A DNA stretch of 64,000 nt from assembly GCF_000425145.1 (NCBI RefSeq), contig NZ_AULF01000003.1:1-64000 (forward strand), read 5' to 3'. This DNA comes from Pedobacter glucosidilyticus DSM 23534 (GTDB taxonomy: Bacteria > Bacteroidota > Bacteroidia > Sphingobacteriales > Sphingobacteriaceae). Shown here one piece after another: positions 16,963 to 24,465 of this stretch (its first letter is position 1; each line of letters starts with the position of its first letter). The notes beneath the pieces are model-generated. The model had not been told where the DNA came from. It made no database searches and saw nothing but the letters and a program-made list of their open reading frames with translations. Made by a program: the position numbers and the translations under genes.

Positions 16963-18120
16963 CTACTCTAATTTAATAAGTTCTATCTGATATTCAAGAA
17001 ATGCTAAATTAAATTCTTCAGTATGTTCATAATTACTAAACAAATAACGTTCATTGAGCCCTGTTTCTGTACGTAACTCTATATCGCCATAACGTACAAT
17101 AGGTATTTGGTAATTAGCTTTAAATCTTTTATCCGGAGTACCATTTTTATTTACTTTAAACCAAGTTTGGTCTATAATTCTTGTATCAGAAGGCACTTTT
17201 TCTGTTTCAATAAATCTGGTAGCTATAAAATTTATTTGTAGCTCATTATAAGAAACAATGGCAAAATGTTCACGATTATTCCATACTATCATAAAATTAG
17301 GATAAAAATATAAATCAGCACCATTAGCATTATCCCAAATCATTGCAGGTGTTTGAGATTTAATTTCTGGAAGATGTCCCGTTTTAAAAGACACTGATTT
17401 TCTCATCACGCTAGCTGAAGCAGCTGAACGTGTAGCAAACTGGTCATTAGCATATTCAGAAGTGATATCCCAAATATTTTTACAGTTAGATAATTTATTA
17501 AACGAATCGTATAGTCTAGAATATTGAATCTGCATCTCCTCGTCAAATTCAAAATCTAGCTGAACTGCTGTACTTTCTGCTTGTTGTTTAATTTGTTCTA
17601 TAGCCTGTTTTTGTGAGATAATATCTTGTTTCAAGGTCTTTGTTTTCTCTCTTAACAAGAAACCGTAAAGCAAACAGTAACTCCAGAAAAGTTTAGATTC
17701 GTTTTTTTGAAGTTCTAACTGGACTGTCTTTAAATCATTCCATAATTCTTGACGTTGGGTATGAGCAGATAATATTGTATCCTTAATACCTTGCATATCT
17801 TGTGAGGTAATTTCCTCTGCATCCAGACTGAAAATATTATCGTTCTGATCTCTAAACTTTATCTTAGATTCCTTAGATTCAACAACATGAGATGAAGGTA
17901 ATTTCTCTTCTAATTCCTCAGGTTGTTTGGAATTTTCTAATGACAGCTTTTGTCTATTGTACAAACCAGTCCCAGGAATACCAGTATTGAGGTAAGTTCC
18001 TTGTTTTCCAATATTAATACTTGCGCCTTTTACACCAATAGTAGTACTTATACCATTCTTACCAATGTTAAGGTATATACCAGGTATTACTTTTATTCTT
18101 TTTCTAAAACTCCATGCCAT
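16963..18120 (-). CDS. DUF4236 domain protein
   Basis: A 385-residue protein that opens with the DUF4236 signature (MAWSFRKRIKVIPGIYLNIGKNG, ...GVKGASINIGKQGTYL). It also has a central coiled coil (about 120-185) and a C-terminal domain of about 150 residues (TPAMIWDNANGADLYFYPNFMIVW) that I do not recognise. Function of DUF4236 is unknown. It is monocistronic or loosely grouped, lying between the Cys-rich gene and a small conserved gene. Confidence 0.75.
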   Translation of the reverse strand: MAWSFRKRIKVIPGIYLNIGKNGISTTIGVKGASINIGKQGTYLNTGIPGTGLYNRQKLSLENSKQPEELEEKLPSSHVVESKESKIKFRDQNDNIFSLDAEEITSQDMQGIKDTILSAHTQRQELWNDLKTVQLELQKNESKLFWSYCLLYGFLLREKTKTLKQDIISQKQAIEQIKQQAESTAVQLDFEFDEEMQIQYSRLYDSFNKLSNCKNIWDITSEYANDQFATRSAASASVMRKSVSFKTGHLPEIKSQTPAMIWDNANGADLYFYPNFMIVWNNREHFAIVSYNELQINFIATRFIETEKVPSDTRIIDQTWFKVNKNGTPDKRFKANYQIPIVRYGDIELRTETGLNERYLFSNYEHTEEFNLAFLEYQIELIKLE

Positions 18121-18273
18121 AAATTACTTATTATAGGTAACACTTATTTCTTAATTCGGAATTCTAATGCACTGTATCCGTTTAAAATCCCTCTTTATAT
18201 GCTATAGTTTGATGTTTATATATAAATAATTTTATTAAATATATTTAAGTGAAGTGTAATAGCAAGTTATCAT

Positions 18274-18474
18274 TTAGGTTGTATGACAAGCTTTAGAACA
18301 TATACGGCAGCCATTAGATTGTGTATAAGTCTTTTTTGCTTCTTTTACAGCATCGGCACAGTTACTAAATGATCCTAAAAATTTCTTAACATAAGGCAAG
18401 TATATACAATCTTCTTTGTGTACTTCATGATCTCCGTTGGGTTGGGCTTGGTGGTTAACGTAATAAAGACTCAT
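18274..18474 (-). CDS. small conserved Cys/His-containing protein
   Basis: A 66-residue protein of a recurrent Bacteroidota type. It begins with YYVN and has NGDHEVHKEDCIYLP and NGCRICSKACH, giving four or five Cys and several His residues that could bind a metal or form disulfides. No signal peptide. Function unknown. The palindrome at 18552-18569 lies 78 bp upstream of its start and may regulate it. Confidence 0.65.
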   Translation of the reverse strand: MSLYYVNHQAQPNGDHEVHKEDCIYLPYVKKFLGSFSNCADAVKEAKKTYTQSNGCRICSKACHTT

Positions 18475-18551
18475 CTTATAAAACTTAATGGATTTAATGA
18501 TTTGATTTTTTTTATAATCATATCAAAAGTAGTATTGCTAGTCCTGCTGTT

Positions 18552-18569
18552 TTTACGGGAAACCGTAAA
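18552..18569. promoter_or_regulatory. palindrome TTTACGG-GAAA-CCGTAAA, copy 2
   Basis: Identical in all 18 bases to the site at 16494-16511. It lies upstream of the 66-residue protein gene and about 170 bp beyond the 3' end of the response-regulator gene. Confidence 0.55.
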
Positions 18570-18674
18570 GAAGAAATTATTTTTAGGAGAAGTAGAAAGG
18601 AAAAGTAATCACAATAATCTTTCTTGTCACACTGAAAATAGTGGAAATATCATCTGATATATGATGCAGAAAAG

Positions 18675-18699
18675 ACTTCGACTCCGCTCAGTCTGACAC
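18675..18699 (+). repeat. dispersed 'TTCGACTCCGCTCA' repeat, copy 2
   Basis: Core CTTCGACTCCGCTCAGTCTG. An upstream TGTCACACTGA (18631-18641) is complementary to its end, so this copy can fold into a hairpin. Related copies at 7951 and 41109. Confidence 0.65.
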
Positions 18700-18736
18700 G
18701 AAATGATTGGAGATAAAATTTTATCAAAAAACGGAG

Positions 18737-19402
18737 TTATATGATCCCTAAATCTTTACAAAAGGCAATCAATTGTTCATTTTTAGAACAGCCAAGAGCT
18801 TCTCTCATAAGATTTAAACGTTTTTCTACACTGCTTAAGCCTGATGGTTTATATCCGTTTTTTTCAAGGTAATAAGGAATATCTTTTTGGAGCATGCCTT
18901 GAGATAGCTGGGTGAGTAGGATGATATCGTACTCGCTAAATTCGTAGGTGTTTTGAGTTTTAACTGCTTGCTTTAAGGCAAAAGGCATATACTTATTTCC
19001 TTTGCTTAGGGCTTCTAGTGCTTTTTTCAGCTCTTCTACATCTCGGCGGGCTTTACGTACATAGGCATCAATAGCTAAATCACGAAAAAGCTGATCGATG
19101 ATAGAAACCTTACTTTCTGCAGAAAACACCAGAACTTTGATATGAGGTTGAATTTTACGGATTTCAGTAATTAAATCGGCCCCATTCTTAAGCTTTTGCT
19201 CTCGATAATCTTCTTCGAACGATAAATCGGTAATTAATAATTCGTAAGGTTCATTTGCTAATAAGGCTTTCCGAGCTCTTTGAAATGCATCATCACAATA
19301 ATAGGTATAGTCGCATATACCCACCCCTGCATCTTCAAGGGTTTTCCTTACAGAAACATTGGAACTTTCGTGGTCTTCGGCTATGAGTACTTTATGAAAC
19401 AT
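18737..19402 (-). CDS. LuxR/NarL-type response regulator
   Basis: A 221-residue regulator. The receiver domain has acidic Glu9-Asp10, phospho-acceptor Asp59 (LLITDLSF) and Lys117 (DAYVRKA). A C-terminal helix-turn-helix follows (about 152-215, FSEYDIILLTQLSQGMLQKDI). It is encoded 9 bp after the kinase, the natural partner. The inserted loop after Asp59 (EEDYREQKLKNG) is typical of this Bacteroidota subfamily, which usually pairs with TPR kinases. Probable DNA target: the repeated ACGG...CCGTAAA sites in this region (inference). Confidence 0.85.
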   Translation of the reverse strand: MFHKVLIAEDHESSNVSVRKTLEDAGVGICDYTYYCDDAFQRARKALLANEPYELLITDLSFEEDYREQKLKNGADLITEIRKIQPHIKVLVFSAESKVSIIDQLFRDLAIDAYVRKARRDVEELKKALEALSKGNKYMPFALKQAVKTQNTYEFSEYDIILLTQLSQGMLQKDIPYYLEKNGYKPSGLSSVEKRLNLMREALGCSKNEQLIAFCKDLGII

Positions 19403-19411
19403 ATTTTTCTT

Positions 19412-21076
19412 TTAAGTAGCAGGGAAAAGGATAAGAATTTTTAAGCCTCCTTCTACACCTGTTGCAAAAGTAATATTACCACCTATTTGGTGTATACGGT
19501 TTCCCGTATTGTGTAGCCCATTTCCAAAAATTTTTCCTTCGGTTATACCAATACCATTATCTGTATAATGAATTTTCAATATATTTTCTTCAGTTTGCTC
19601 GAACCTTAATGCTACTTGATTGGCATGGCTATGCTTTTTCATATTGACCATCAACTCTTGAAGTATCTGTTTCAGCTCGTATTTATCTGAAGCTTTAACC
19701 CTATTCCAGAATTCTGGTGTATTTCCTATGATAATTACTTTGGTTTGAGTAGAGGCAAAAGAATTAAGAAGTGTAGCAATAGCGATTTCAAAGCTTTGGG
19801 TGCTATCAGCAGAATCATCATAAGAAATATCTCTAGACTGCTCATAAAGTATTTCCATTTGATCTAGAATTTTATCTTGTTCTGTTTGTACACCATTTTC
19901 TATCTCAGACATTAAGCGGTACAAACCATTAGCTACCACGTCATGCACCTTTTTAGATGTTTTGAATTGGTTTTCACGTATCGCATTTTTTGCTTCCAGT
20001 TCTAAACGTTCTTTCCTCTTTTTCTGCCAGATGAGGGTAATGGCGCTTCCAGTAATCATCAAGAAAATTAAAAGCGCAATCCAGCTATTACGTTTTGTTT
20101 TTTCTTTTTGCAGGATAAGATTGTCTGCCTTATGTTTCTCCGTTTCGTAACGGATAAGTGCAAACTGATTTTTTGCTGCGCTTCTGGCTGTTTGTAAACT
20201 ATCATTTAAGTTTTGGTAGAGATTGAAATAAGTTTTGGCTTCTTGTGGAGGGCTTAACTTGATTAAATTCTGAATGGCAAGCAAACGGTCATCCGCACTA
20301 TTTATCTCATGGGCTGTTTGATAACTTAACTTGGCATAGTATAGTGCCGAATCAACTTGTTTCTGTATATGATATTGCGTAAGTTGTATATAGCTAGCGT
20401 TTTGCCCACTGATATTTTTTTCCTTCTTTCTTATACTTAAAGCTTGATGAAGTTCTGGCAAAGCAAAATAAGTAGGATTTTGTTCCCATTTGGTGAATGC
20501 GGAATTTGAAATAACCCTTGCTAAGTTTAAAGGTCTGGTTTCTTTCTTTAAAATCTCTTGATAAAGCACTAAAGCTTCTGCATATTTCTTTTGCTTTCTA
20601 TATACATTGGCGATGTTGTTTTTCACCACTCTTACAGCATCGCTATCGGCTGTAAAGCTTAAAGTTTCCTGATAAAATGCTATGGCCTTATCATACTCTT
20701 TGAGGTTAAAGGAAGTGATACCTAGATTATTAAAGTTAGATCTGATGTAAGGATGATGTTCTTCATTTTTAAAATCAAGGTAAGGAATAGCATTTAAGGC
20801 TAGTTCTCTGGCTCCAAAGTTATCTCCTTGCTCGGTAGCAATCATCCCCATATTGATGAAGCAAGAGCCAACTTCTAAACTATCTTTGGTTTGTAAGAAT
20901 TGCTCTTTGGCTTTGTTAAAATAAGAGAAAGCGAGGTTAGATTGATTTGCATCTAAAAAGTTGAAGGCGGTATCTAAAAGCTGAAATCCGGCTGAATCTT
21001 TCTTATTTTTTTGCTCAGGAGTATGGCATCCTTCAAAAACAAAGAAAGCAATAAGTAATAAGTAGAAAATTTTCAA
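19412..21076 (-). CDS. TPR lipoprotein sensor histidine kinase (HisKA_3/DesK-like)
   Basis: A 554-residue kinase. The signal ends in VFEGC (Cys17), so it may be lipidated. TPR repeats fill about 30-290, followed by a coiled coil, one transmembrane helix (about 331-351), the HisKA_3-type phospho-acceptor His378 (KKVHDVVANGLYRLMSEIE) and a HATPase_c domain (NMKKHSHANQVAL, DNGIGI, GNGLHNTGNRI). Operon with the downstream regulator. The extracytoplasmic TPR domain suggests sensing of a peptide or protein; the neighbouring 50-residue secreted peptide is one candidate (inference). Confidence 0.88.
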   Translation of the reverse strand: MKIFYLLLIAFFVFEGCHTPEQKNKKDSAGFQLLDTAFNFLDANQSNLAFSYFNKAKEQFLQTKDSLEVGSCFINMGMIATEQGDNFGARELALNAIPYLDFKNEEHHPYIRSNFNNLGITSFNLKEYDKAIAFYQETLSFTADSDAVRVVKNNIANVYRKQKKYAEALVLYQEILKKETRPLNLARVISNSAFTKWEQNPTYFALPELHQALSIRKKEKNISGQNASYIQLTQYHIQKQVDSALYYAKLSYQTAHEINSADDRLLAIQNLIKLSPPQEAKTYFNLYQNLNDSLQTARSAAKNQFALIRYETEKHKADNLILQKEKTKRNSWIALLIFLMITGSAITLIWQKKRKERLELEAKNAIRENQFKTSKKVHDVVANGLYRLMSEIENGVQTEQDKILDQMEILYEQSRDISYDDSADSTQSFEIAIATLLNSFASTQTKVIIIGNTPEFWNRVKASDKYELKQILQELMVNMKKHSHANQVALRFEQTEENILKIHYTDNGIGITEGKIFGNGLHNTGNRIHQIGGNITFATGVEGGLKILILFPAT

Positions 21077-21163
21077 GTCTAATTTTTATTCTAATTTAGA
21101 AATAAAAGAAATAATTTCTATCTGCGATGATTAGTAAATTAGATTTAGAGAAATAATATATAA

Positions 21164-21198
21164 ATAAGGAGGCCTAAGTTTAGCTTAAACCTCCTTAT
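21164..21198 (-). terminator. hairpin after small secreted peptide gene
   Basis: Perfect 9-bp arms ATAAGGAGG (21164-21172) and CCTCCTTAT (21190-21198). It lies 7 bp beyond the stop of the 50-residue minus-strand ORF. Confidence 0.6.
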
Positions 21199-21204
21199 AC
21201 TTAT

Positions 21205-21357
21205 TTAACCTTTTGGTCTTGGCGTTGGTAATTGTCCATTCTCACCGCCTGAAGTATTTGTTGTTGTGATGATAACTTCGTTGTCTGAAGTATTGTTTGC
21301 TGTGTTATCAGCAGGAGCTACCAGTCCTAATAGGATAGCAATTAAAAATTGAATCAT
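21205..21357 (-). CDS. tiny secreted peptide
   Basis: A 50-codon ORF. A hydrophobic signal-like start (MIQFLIAILLGLVAP) is followed by a mature part rich in Asn, Thr and Gly (DNTANNTSDNE, TNTSGGENGQLPTPRPKG). Its own terminator hairpin and a strongly folded leader upstream (21386-21541) support it as a real gene. It lies directly upstream of the TPR kinase gene in the same direction (128 bp). I do not recognise a family; a secreted signal or ligand is possible but speculative. Confidence 0.5.
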   Translation of the reverse strand: MIQFLIAILLGLVAPADNTANNTSDNEVIITTTNTSGGENGQLPTPRPKG

Positions 21358-21385
21358 TTTCTTAAAAATTTAATGTGAATACCTG

Positions 21386-21541
21386 TGCTAAGCCACCAAA
21401 CCGTATTGGTGGATTACAGCATTTTTTAAGAGGCGCCTCTTAAATTTTTGGGAAGTTTTGAGATTCAATAGCGGGAGCATGTGCTTGCTTCCCAAGTCAA
21501 TAACTTACTACCGCTATTTCCTCTCTTTGAAAGGTGGCTTT
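21386..21541 (-). ncRNA. structured 5' leader candidate of the tiny peptide gene
   Basis: Complementary blocks are dense: CCACCAA/TTGGTGG (local, 21393-21412) extended by TGCT/AGCA; AAGCCACC (21390-21397) with distal GGTGGCTT (21533-21540), which competes with the local pairing; a perfect 20-bp palindrome TTTAAGAGGCGCCTCTTAAA (21426-21445); AATAGCGG/CCGCTATT (21467-21474, 21511-21518); and GGGAAG/CTTCCC (21450-21455, 21488-21493), which crosses the previous helix. Competing helices suggest a switch-like leader. Strand is inferred from the downstream ORF. No known riboswitch consensus is recognised. Confidence 0.4.
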
Positions 21542-21610
21542 TCTAATAAAAGAAATAACCATTGCTTTCGAAACAAAGATGCGGCAGCCTAAACAGCTTG
21601 TTATCAAATG

Positions 21611-21684
21611 ATTCCGGTAATTCCAGTTGTTACGTAGCAATTCCGGAAAACCGTAAAAGATTCCGTAAATTCCACCGTAATTTT
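21611..21684. promoter_or_regulatory. cluster of CCGTAAA/TTCCGG motifs
   Basis: The block 21641-21657 (TTCCGGAAAACCGTAAA) matches the palindrome at 16494 and 18552 in 15 of 17 positions. It is flanked by ATTCCGGTAATTCC (21611-21624) and ATTCCGTAAATTCCACCGTAA (from 21660). The cluster ends 20 bp before the 21704 gene and lies between that gene and the divergent peptide/kinase unit. Confidence 0.5.
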
Positions 21685-21703
21685 ATCCAAGATTCTTATT
21701 AAA

Positions 21704-22606
21704 ATGTTTTCAGAATACAAGAAGCAGGTTATTAAACTTTATGAAGAAAAGCGTGATGCTATGGCATTGCCGCTGAATTTGCAAAATCCTACTCCGGCTA
21801 GATTAAAAGATGAATGTCTTGCTGTTATTGCGAAAAGATTTAAAAAAGGTGATGAAAAGGTTTTAAGAGATTTCTTTGGGGATTGTGTAGATGTAGAAGG
21901 TTATATAAGATATATCCGTAGCATGGATGTAGATAGGTTTAGACCCCTGATTAACCATTTAAATAAAAAAACTGAAAATACAGATGAGAAAAACATCGAA
22001 CTATTGGCATGGTTGATAGATTTTTCTCCGCGTCCTTATATTTTTAAGTTAGATACTTTAAAAAAAGAAGAAGATTTTGTAGGTCATAAAGAAGTTGAGA
22101 AACCGGTAGCGGCTGGCATTTCATCCGAATTAGAAAAGGAATCCTCAAAAGAGGTTGATAAGAAATTAAATCGTATAACAGTTACTAAAAAACCTATGTA
22201 TGCCCTATTTTGGCATAAATCATGGAAAAAACTAGCTATTTCTGCCATATCCATATTCATCCTATTGTTCTCATTTAAAAGCTTAGATTTTTTTAAAGAG
22301 AAGGATTGTATGTATTGGGATGGCGTAAATTACAAGTCTATTTCTTGCGACCAGAAACTACCTAATATTCAAGTTATAGCTTTAGATACCTTTAAGTTGA
22401 AGCATTTCAAAAAAATAACCAAACCGGATACCCTTACTGAAAACTGTATCCGTAAGATGTGGTATTCTAAAATAGATAAGGAAGTAGAATTTTTCACTAC
22501 CGGAGGGATGCATCCAGAGTATCCAGAAAAGGCATTAAAACCTATTAGTGAATATATTTTTAGTAAATATATTAAAGTAAAAGCTCCCTCTACTCCTTCT
22601 AAATGA
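21704..22606 (+). CDS. uncharacterised single-pass membrane protein
   Basis: A 300-residue protein that I do not recognise. Residues 1-110 form a compact helical domain (EYKKQVIKLYEEKRD, VLRDFFGDC, YIRYIRSMDVDRFRPLINHL). A linker and one transmembrane helix (about 173-190, LAISAISIFILLFSF) follow. The outer part has a CMYWDGVNYKSISC pair of cysteines. This layout resembles membrane-anchored regulators with a cytoplasmic N-terminus. It is divergent from the peptide/two-component unit and is preceded by the CCGTAAA motif cluster, so it is a probable target of that system. Confidence 0.6.
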   Translation: MFSEYKKQVIKLYEEKRDAMALPLNLQNPTPARLKDECLAVIAKRFKKGDEKVLRDFFGDCVDVEGYIRYIRSMDVDRFRPLINHLNKKTENTDEKNIELLAWLIDFSPRPYIFKLDTLKKEEDFVGHKEVEKPVAAGISSELEKESSKEVDKKLNRITVTKKPMYALFWHKSWKKLAISAISIFILLFSFKSLDFFKEKDCMYWDGVNYKSISCDQKLPNIQVIALDTFKLKHFKKITKPDTLTENCIRKMWYSKIDKEVEFFTTGGMHPEYPEKALKPISEYIFSKYIKVKAPSTPSK

Positions 22607-22678
22607 TAAAAATATCTTATCAATTATTTTAGATTAATAAGTTTTGGGTTTAGGGTAACCAGCCCCACCCCAGCTAAA

Positions 22679-22717
22679 CCGGGGCGGCAGCGATACCCCA
22701 CAGGACATTTGGAGCTT
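22679..22717. repeat. GC-rich dispersed repeat, copy 1
   Basis: This 39-nt segment (CCGGGGCGGCAGCGATACCC and onward to GGAGCTT) is the reverse complement of 43932-43970 with few mismatches. Both are intergenic and GC-rich against an AT-rich background. Confidence 0.75.
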
Positions 22718-22882
22718 ATTACAAATTGTGATAATTATTGATGATATAGCAATTAGCCATTGTATCTTGCTACAACATGAAAATTAAGCGATTTCTTCTA
22801 TGACCATTTCGAGGATATCCTCAAAATGTTAAACAGTTACCTATAAATAGGAAATTCTTTCTAGCACTTTTCATCTGAACTC

Positions 22883-22910
22883 AAAAGAGCCTTTAAAGAC
22901 TCTTTTTTTT
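22883..22910. terminator. hairpin with T-run (bidirectional)
   Basis: AAAAGAG (22883-22889) pairs with CTCTTTT (22900-22906), followed by T. It could end the 21704 gene on the plus strand or the SIMPL module on the minus strand. Confidence 0.55.
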
Positions 22911-23031
22911 GACAAGCAGAATAACAGTTGAAAATTAGTATCGCTTATATTGGCTTTAAATAACTTTATTTAATGAAATACTTTTTAAGAGTATTTGGGT
23001 GCGATAGTTACTATTGTTATGTGATGTATTT
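22884..23031. repeat. cassette flank, left type (copy c)
   Basis: Aligns with 10950-11113 (copy a) and, like it, ends exactly at the 3' end of a minus-strand module. Conserved blocks: AATTAG, CGCTTATAT, CTTTAAATAACT, TTAAGAG-TATTTGG, TAGTTAC. Apart from the repeat at 22679 and the hairpin at 22883 I see nothing else in 22607-23031. Confidence 0.6.
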
Positions 23032-23649
23032 CTATTCAATTATGAATTTCACATTTACTTGAGATTGAAACTTAATTTTTTGAAATTCTACTAAAATAGG
23101 CTCGGATGCTTTTGATCCATAAAGACTTGAAGCCCCTCTAATTTGTATTCCACTAACCTTTCCTTGAAGAGTATTTGAAATTGAATTATTGTCTGTTATA
23201 AAAATAGCTTTACCCAATTTCTGATTTAAAGGCTCCAACATTTTCAAGGCATTAATCTTGGCTTTTTTAATTGTTAAATATTTCAGTTCAAGTAATAAAC
23301 TTTCTGATTTAGAATATTCTGTTTTTTCAATGTTTACATTTGAAATTCCTACATCTTCTAAGGATTTGAAAACTTTGCCAGCTGTCACGGCATCGCGGAC
23401 AAGCAAAGAGTAATTTTTAACTTTTAGAATATCTTGTGATTTAAGGAAATAATTTTTAAAATCACTGTTATAATCAAGTAATGATAAATCCTTTTCAGTG
23501 TTAATATTTAATTCTTTTAAAGTCCTCTCTAGAATTTTTTCAAGCTCTTCAGTTGATTTTTTATTCTTGTTATCTGCCTCGTTCAATACTATGGTTATAT
23601 AAATCCGATCAGGAATTATTAGAGTGTCGACTTGTCCCTTTAACTTCAT
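23032..23649 (-). CDS. SIMPL (DUF541) domain protein, N-terminally short
   Basis: A 205-residue protein matching the SIMPL/DUF541 fold (LIIPDRIYITIVLNEAD, LLVRDAVTAGKVFKSLEDVGISNV, EYSKSESLLLELKYLTIKKAK). The C-terminus carries a LQGKVSGIQIRGASS stretch that resembles SusC plug sequence, as seen in related Bacteroidota proteins. SIMPL proteins are normally exported, but this one has no signal peptide. ATG at 23649 is directly preceded by an in-frame TAA, and the ORF begins 41 bp inside the upstream lipoprotein gene. It is either translationally coupled and cytoplasmic or the remains of a 5'-truncated gene. Confidence 0.7.
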   Translation of the reverse strand: MKLKGQVDTLIIPDRIYITIVLNEADNKNKKSTEELEKILERTLKELNINTEKDLSLLDYNSDFKNYFLKSQDILKVKNYSLLVRDAVTAGKVFKSLEDVGISNVNIEKTEYSKSESLLLELKYLTIKKAKINALKMLEPLNQKLGKAIFITDNNSISNTLQGKVSGIQIRGASSLYGSKASEPILVEFQKIKFQSQVNVKFIIE

Positions 23650-24232
23650 TTATAGTTTCCTGAGCAACTTGTTTAAAATTATTAAGTTTTTTAAATTCGT
23701 TTGAATCACAATTTAAACATTGCTGTGTTAAAGAGTCTAACCAATCTTTACCATAATCTTCTGAAAAACCTAGCTCATAGCCTGCAAAATGAGCAAATTT
23801 ATTAAAATATCTTTTATCAATTTTATCTGTTCTTGTAAGAAATTCTTTTGGATACCTTTTAATATACTGTAATACATAACTTCCTACGGCTTCAGATAAA
23901 GACCCATCAGCTTTGTCTAGAATTTTAATAAATACTTTAAAGAAAAAATTTCTGGTTTTTTCATTTTCAGAACTTAGACTATCCATTGAATCGAATGTGA
24001 TTTTATTGTCTGAAGGATAAATACTGTCAGTTAGAATTAGCTTAGCACTATATTCTATAGGCTGATTTGATAAATAATAATAACTATAAGGATTTGTCAG
24101 GGAATCAAGTATTTCATCCTTAGCCATTATTGAATCTTGAGATTTAACAATCAAATTATTTTTAGTATGTTTCTTCTCATGTCTACAGCCAATAATTAAT
24201 GTCATTATTAATAATAAAGTACCTATTTTCAT
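23609..24232 (-). CDS. uncharacterised lipoprotein
   Basis: A 207-residue protein with a lipoprotein signal (LIMTLIIGC, Cys16). No recognised domain; the mature part is helical and charged with a CLNC pair near residue 172. Its last 41 bp overlap the SIMPL gene in another frame, so the two are probably co-expressed. The right-type flank repeat lies immediately upstream. Confidence 0.6.
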   Translation of the reverse strand: MKIGTLLLIMTLIIGCRHEKKHTKNNLIVKSQDSIMAKDEILDSLTNPYSYYYLSNQPIEYSAKLILTDSIYPSDNKITFDSMDSLSSENEKTRNFFFKVFIKILDKADGSLSEAVGSYVLQYIKRYPKEFLTRTDKIDKRYFNKFAHFAGYELGFSEDYGKDWLDSLTQQCLNCDSNEFKKLNNFKQVAQETINEVKGTSRHSNNS

Positions 24233-24244
24233 AGTCGTTTTTTT

Positions 24245-24330
24245 GGTAACGTTACAGCTAACTAGTAAATGTCCGCTATCCTATAACGCATAACCACCCT
24301 ATAAATTCATTTATTACTTAATTAACCTGC
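24245..24330. repeat. cassette flank, right type (copy d)
   Basis: Aligns with 12632-12720 (copy b): GTAAATGTC-type block, CTATCCT, CTATAAATTCAT, TTAACCTGC. It includes AACGTTACAGCTAACTAGTA, also partly seen at 45340-45357 next to another module. Confidence 0.6.
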
Positions 24331-24449
24331 CCCACCCCATTAATAACCAATTGCAATTTCCCTTTATACTCCGTAAGTTTCCCAGTTACACACATACGTT
24401 TATGGTTGTATAAGGTGGCTGGTACTTTAGGGAATTTATTTAAACTCAT
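24318..24449 (-). pseudogene. OB-fold nuclease-tail fragment
   Basis: A 43-residue frame (FPKVPATLYNHKRMCVTGKL, then TEYKGKLQLVI) resembles the tRNA_anti-like OB-fold tail of Bacteroidota exported nucleases (consensus of the type VCVTGKIKEYKGKPQIVV). Only this piece remains, with no nuclease domain upstream. It is likely a remnant. Confidence 0.45.
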
Positions 24450-24465
24450 AGGCTTTTAAATTATG

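Noticed and set aside
16494-18569. Identical palindromes considered as transcription terminators
   Set aside because: The stems are stable with a GAAA loop, but no T-run follows on either strand.
21386-21541. Structured leader considered as RNase P or tmRNA
   Set aside because: None of the conserved cores of those RNAs is recognisable, and it is too short.
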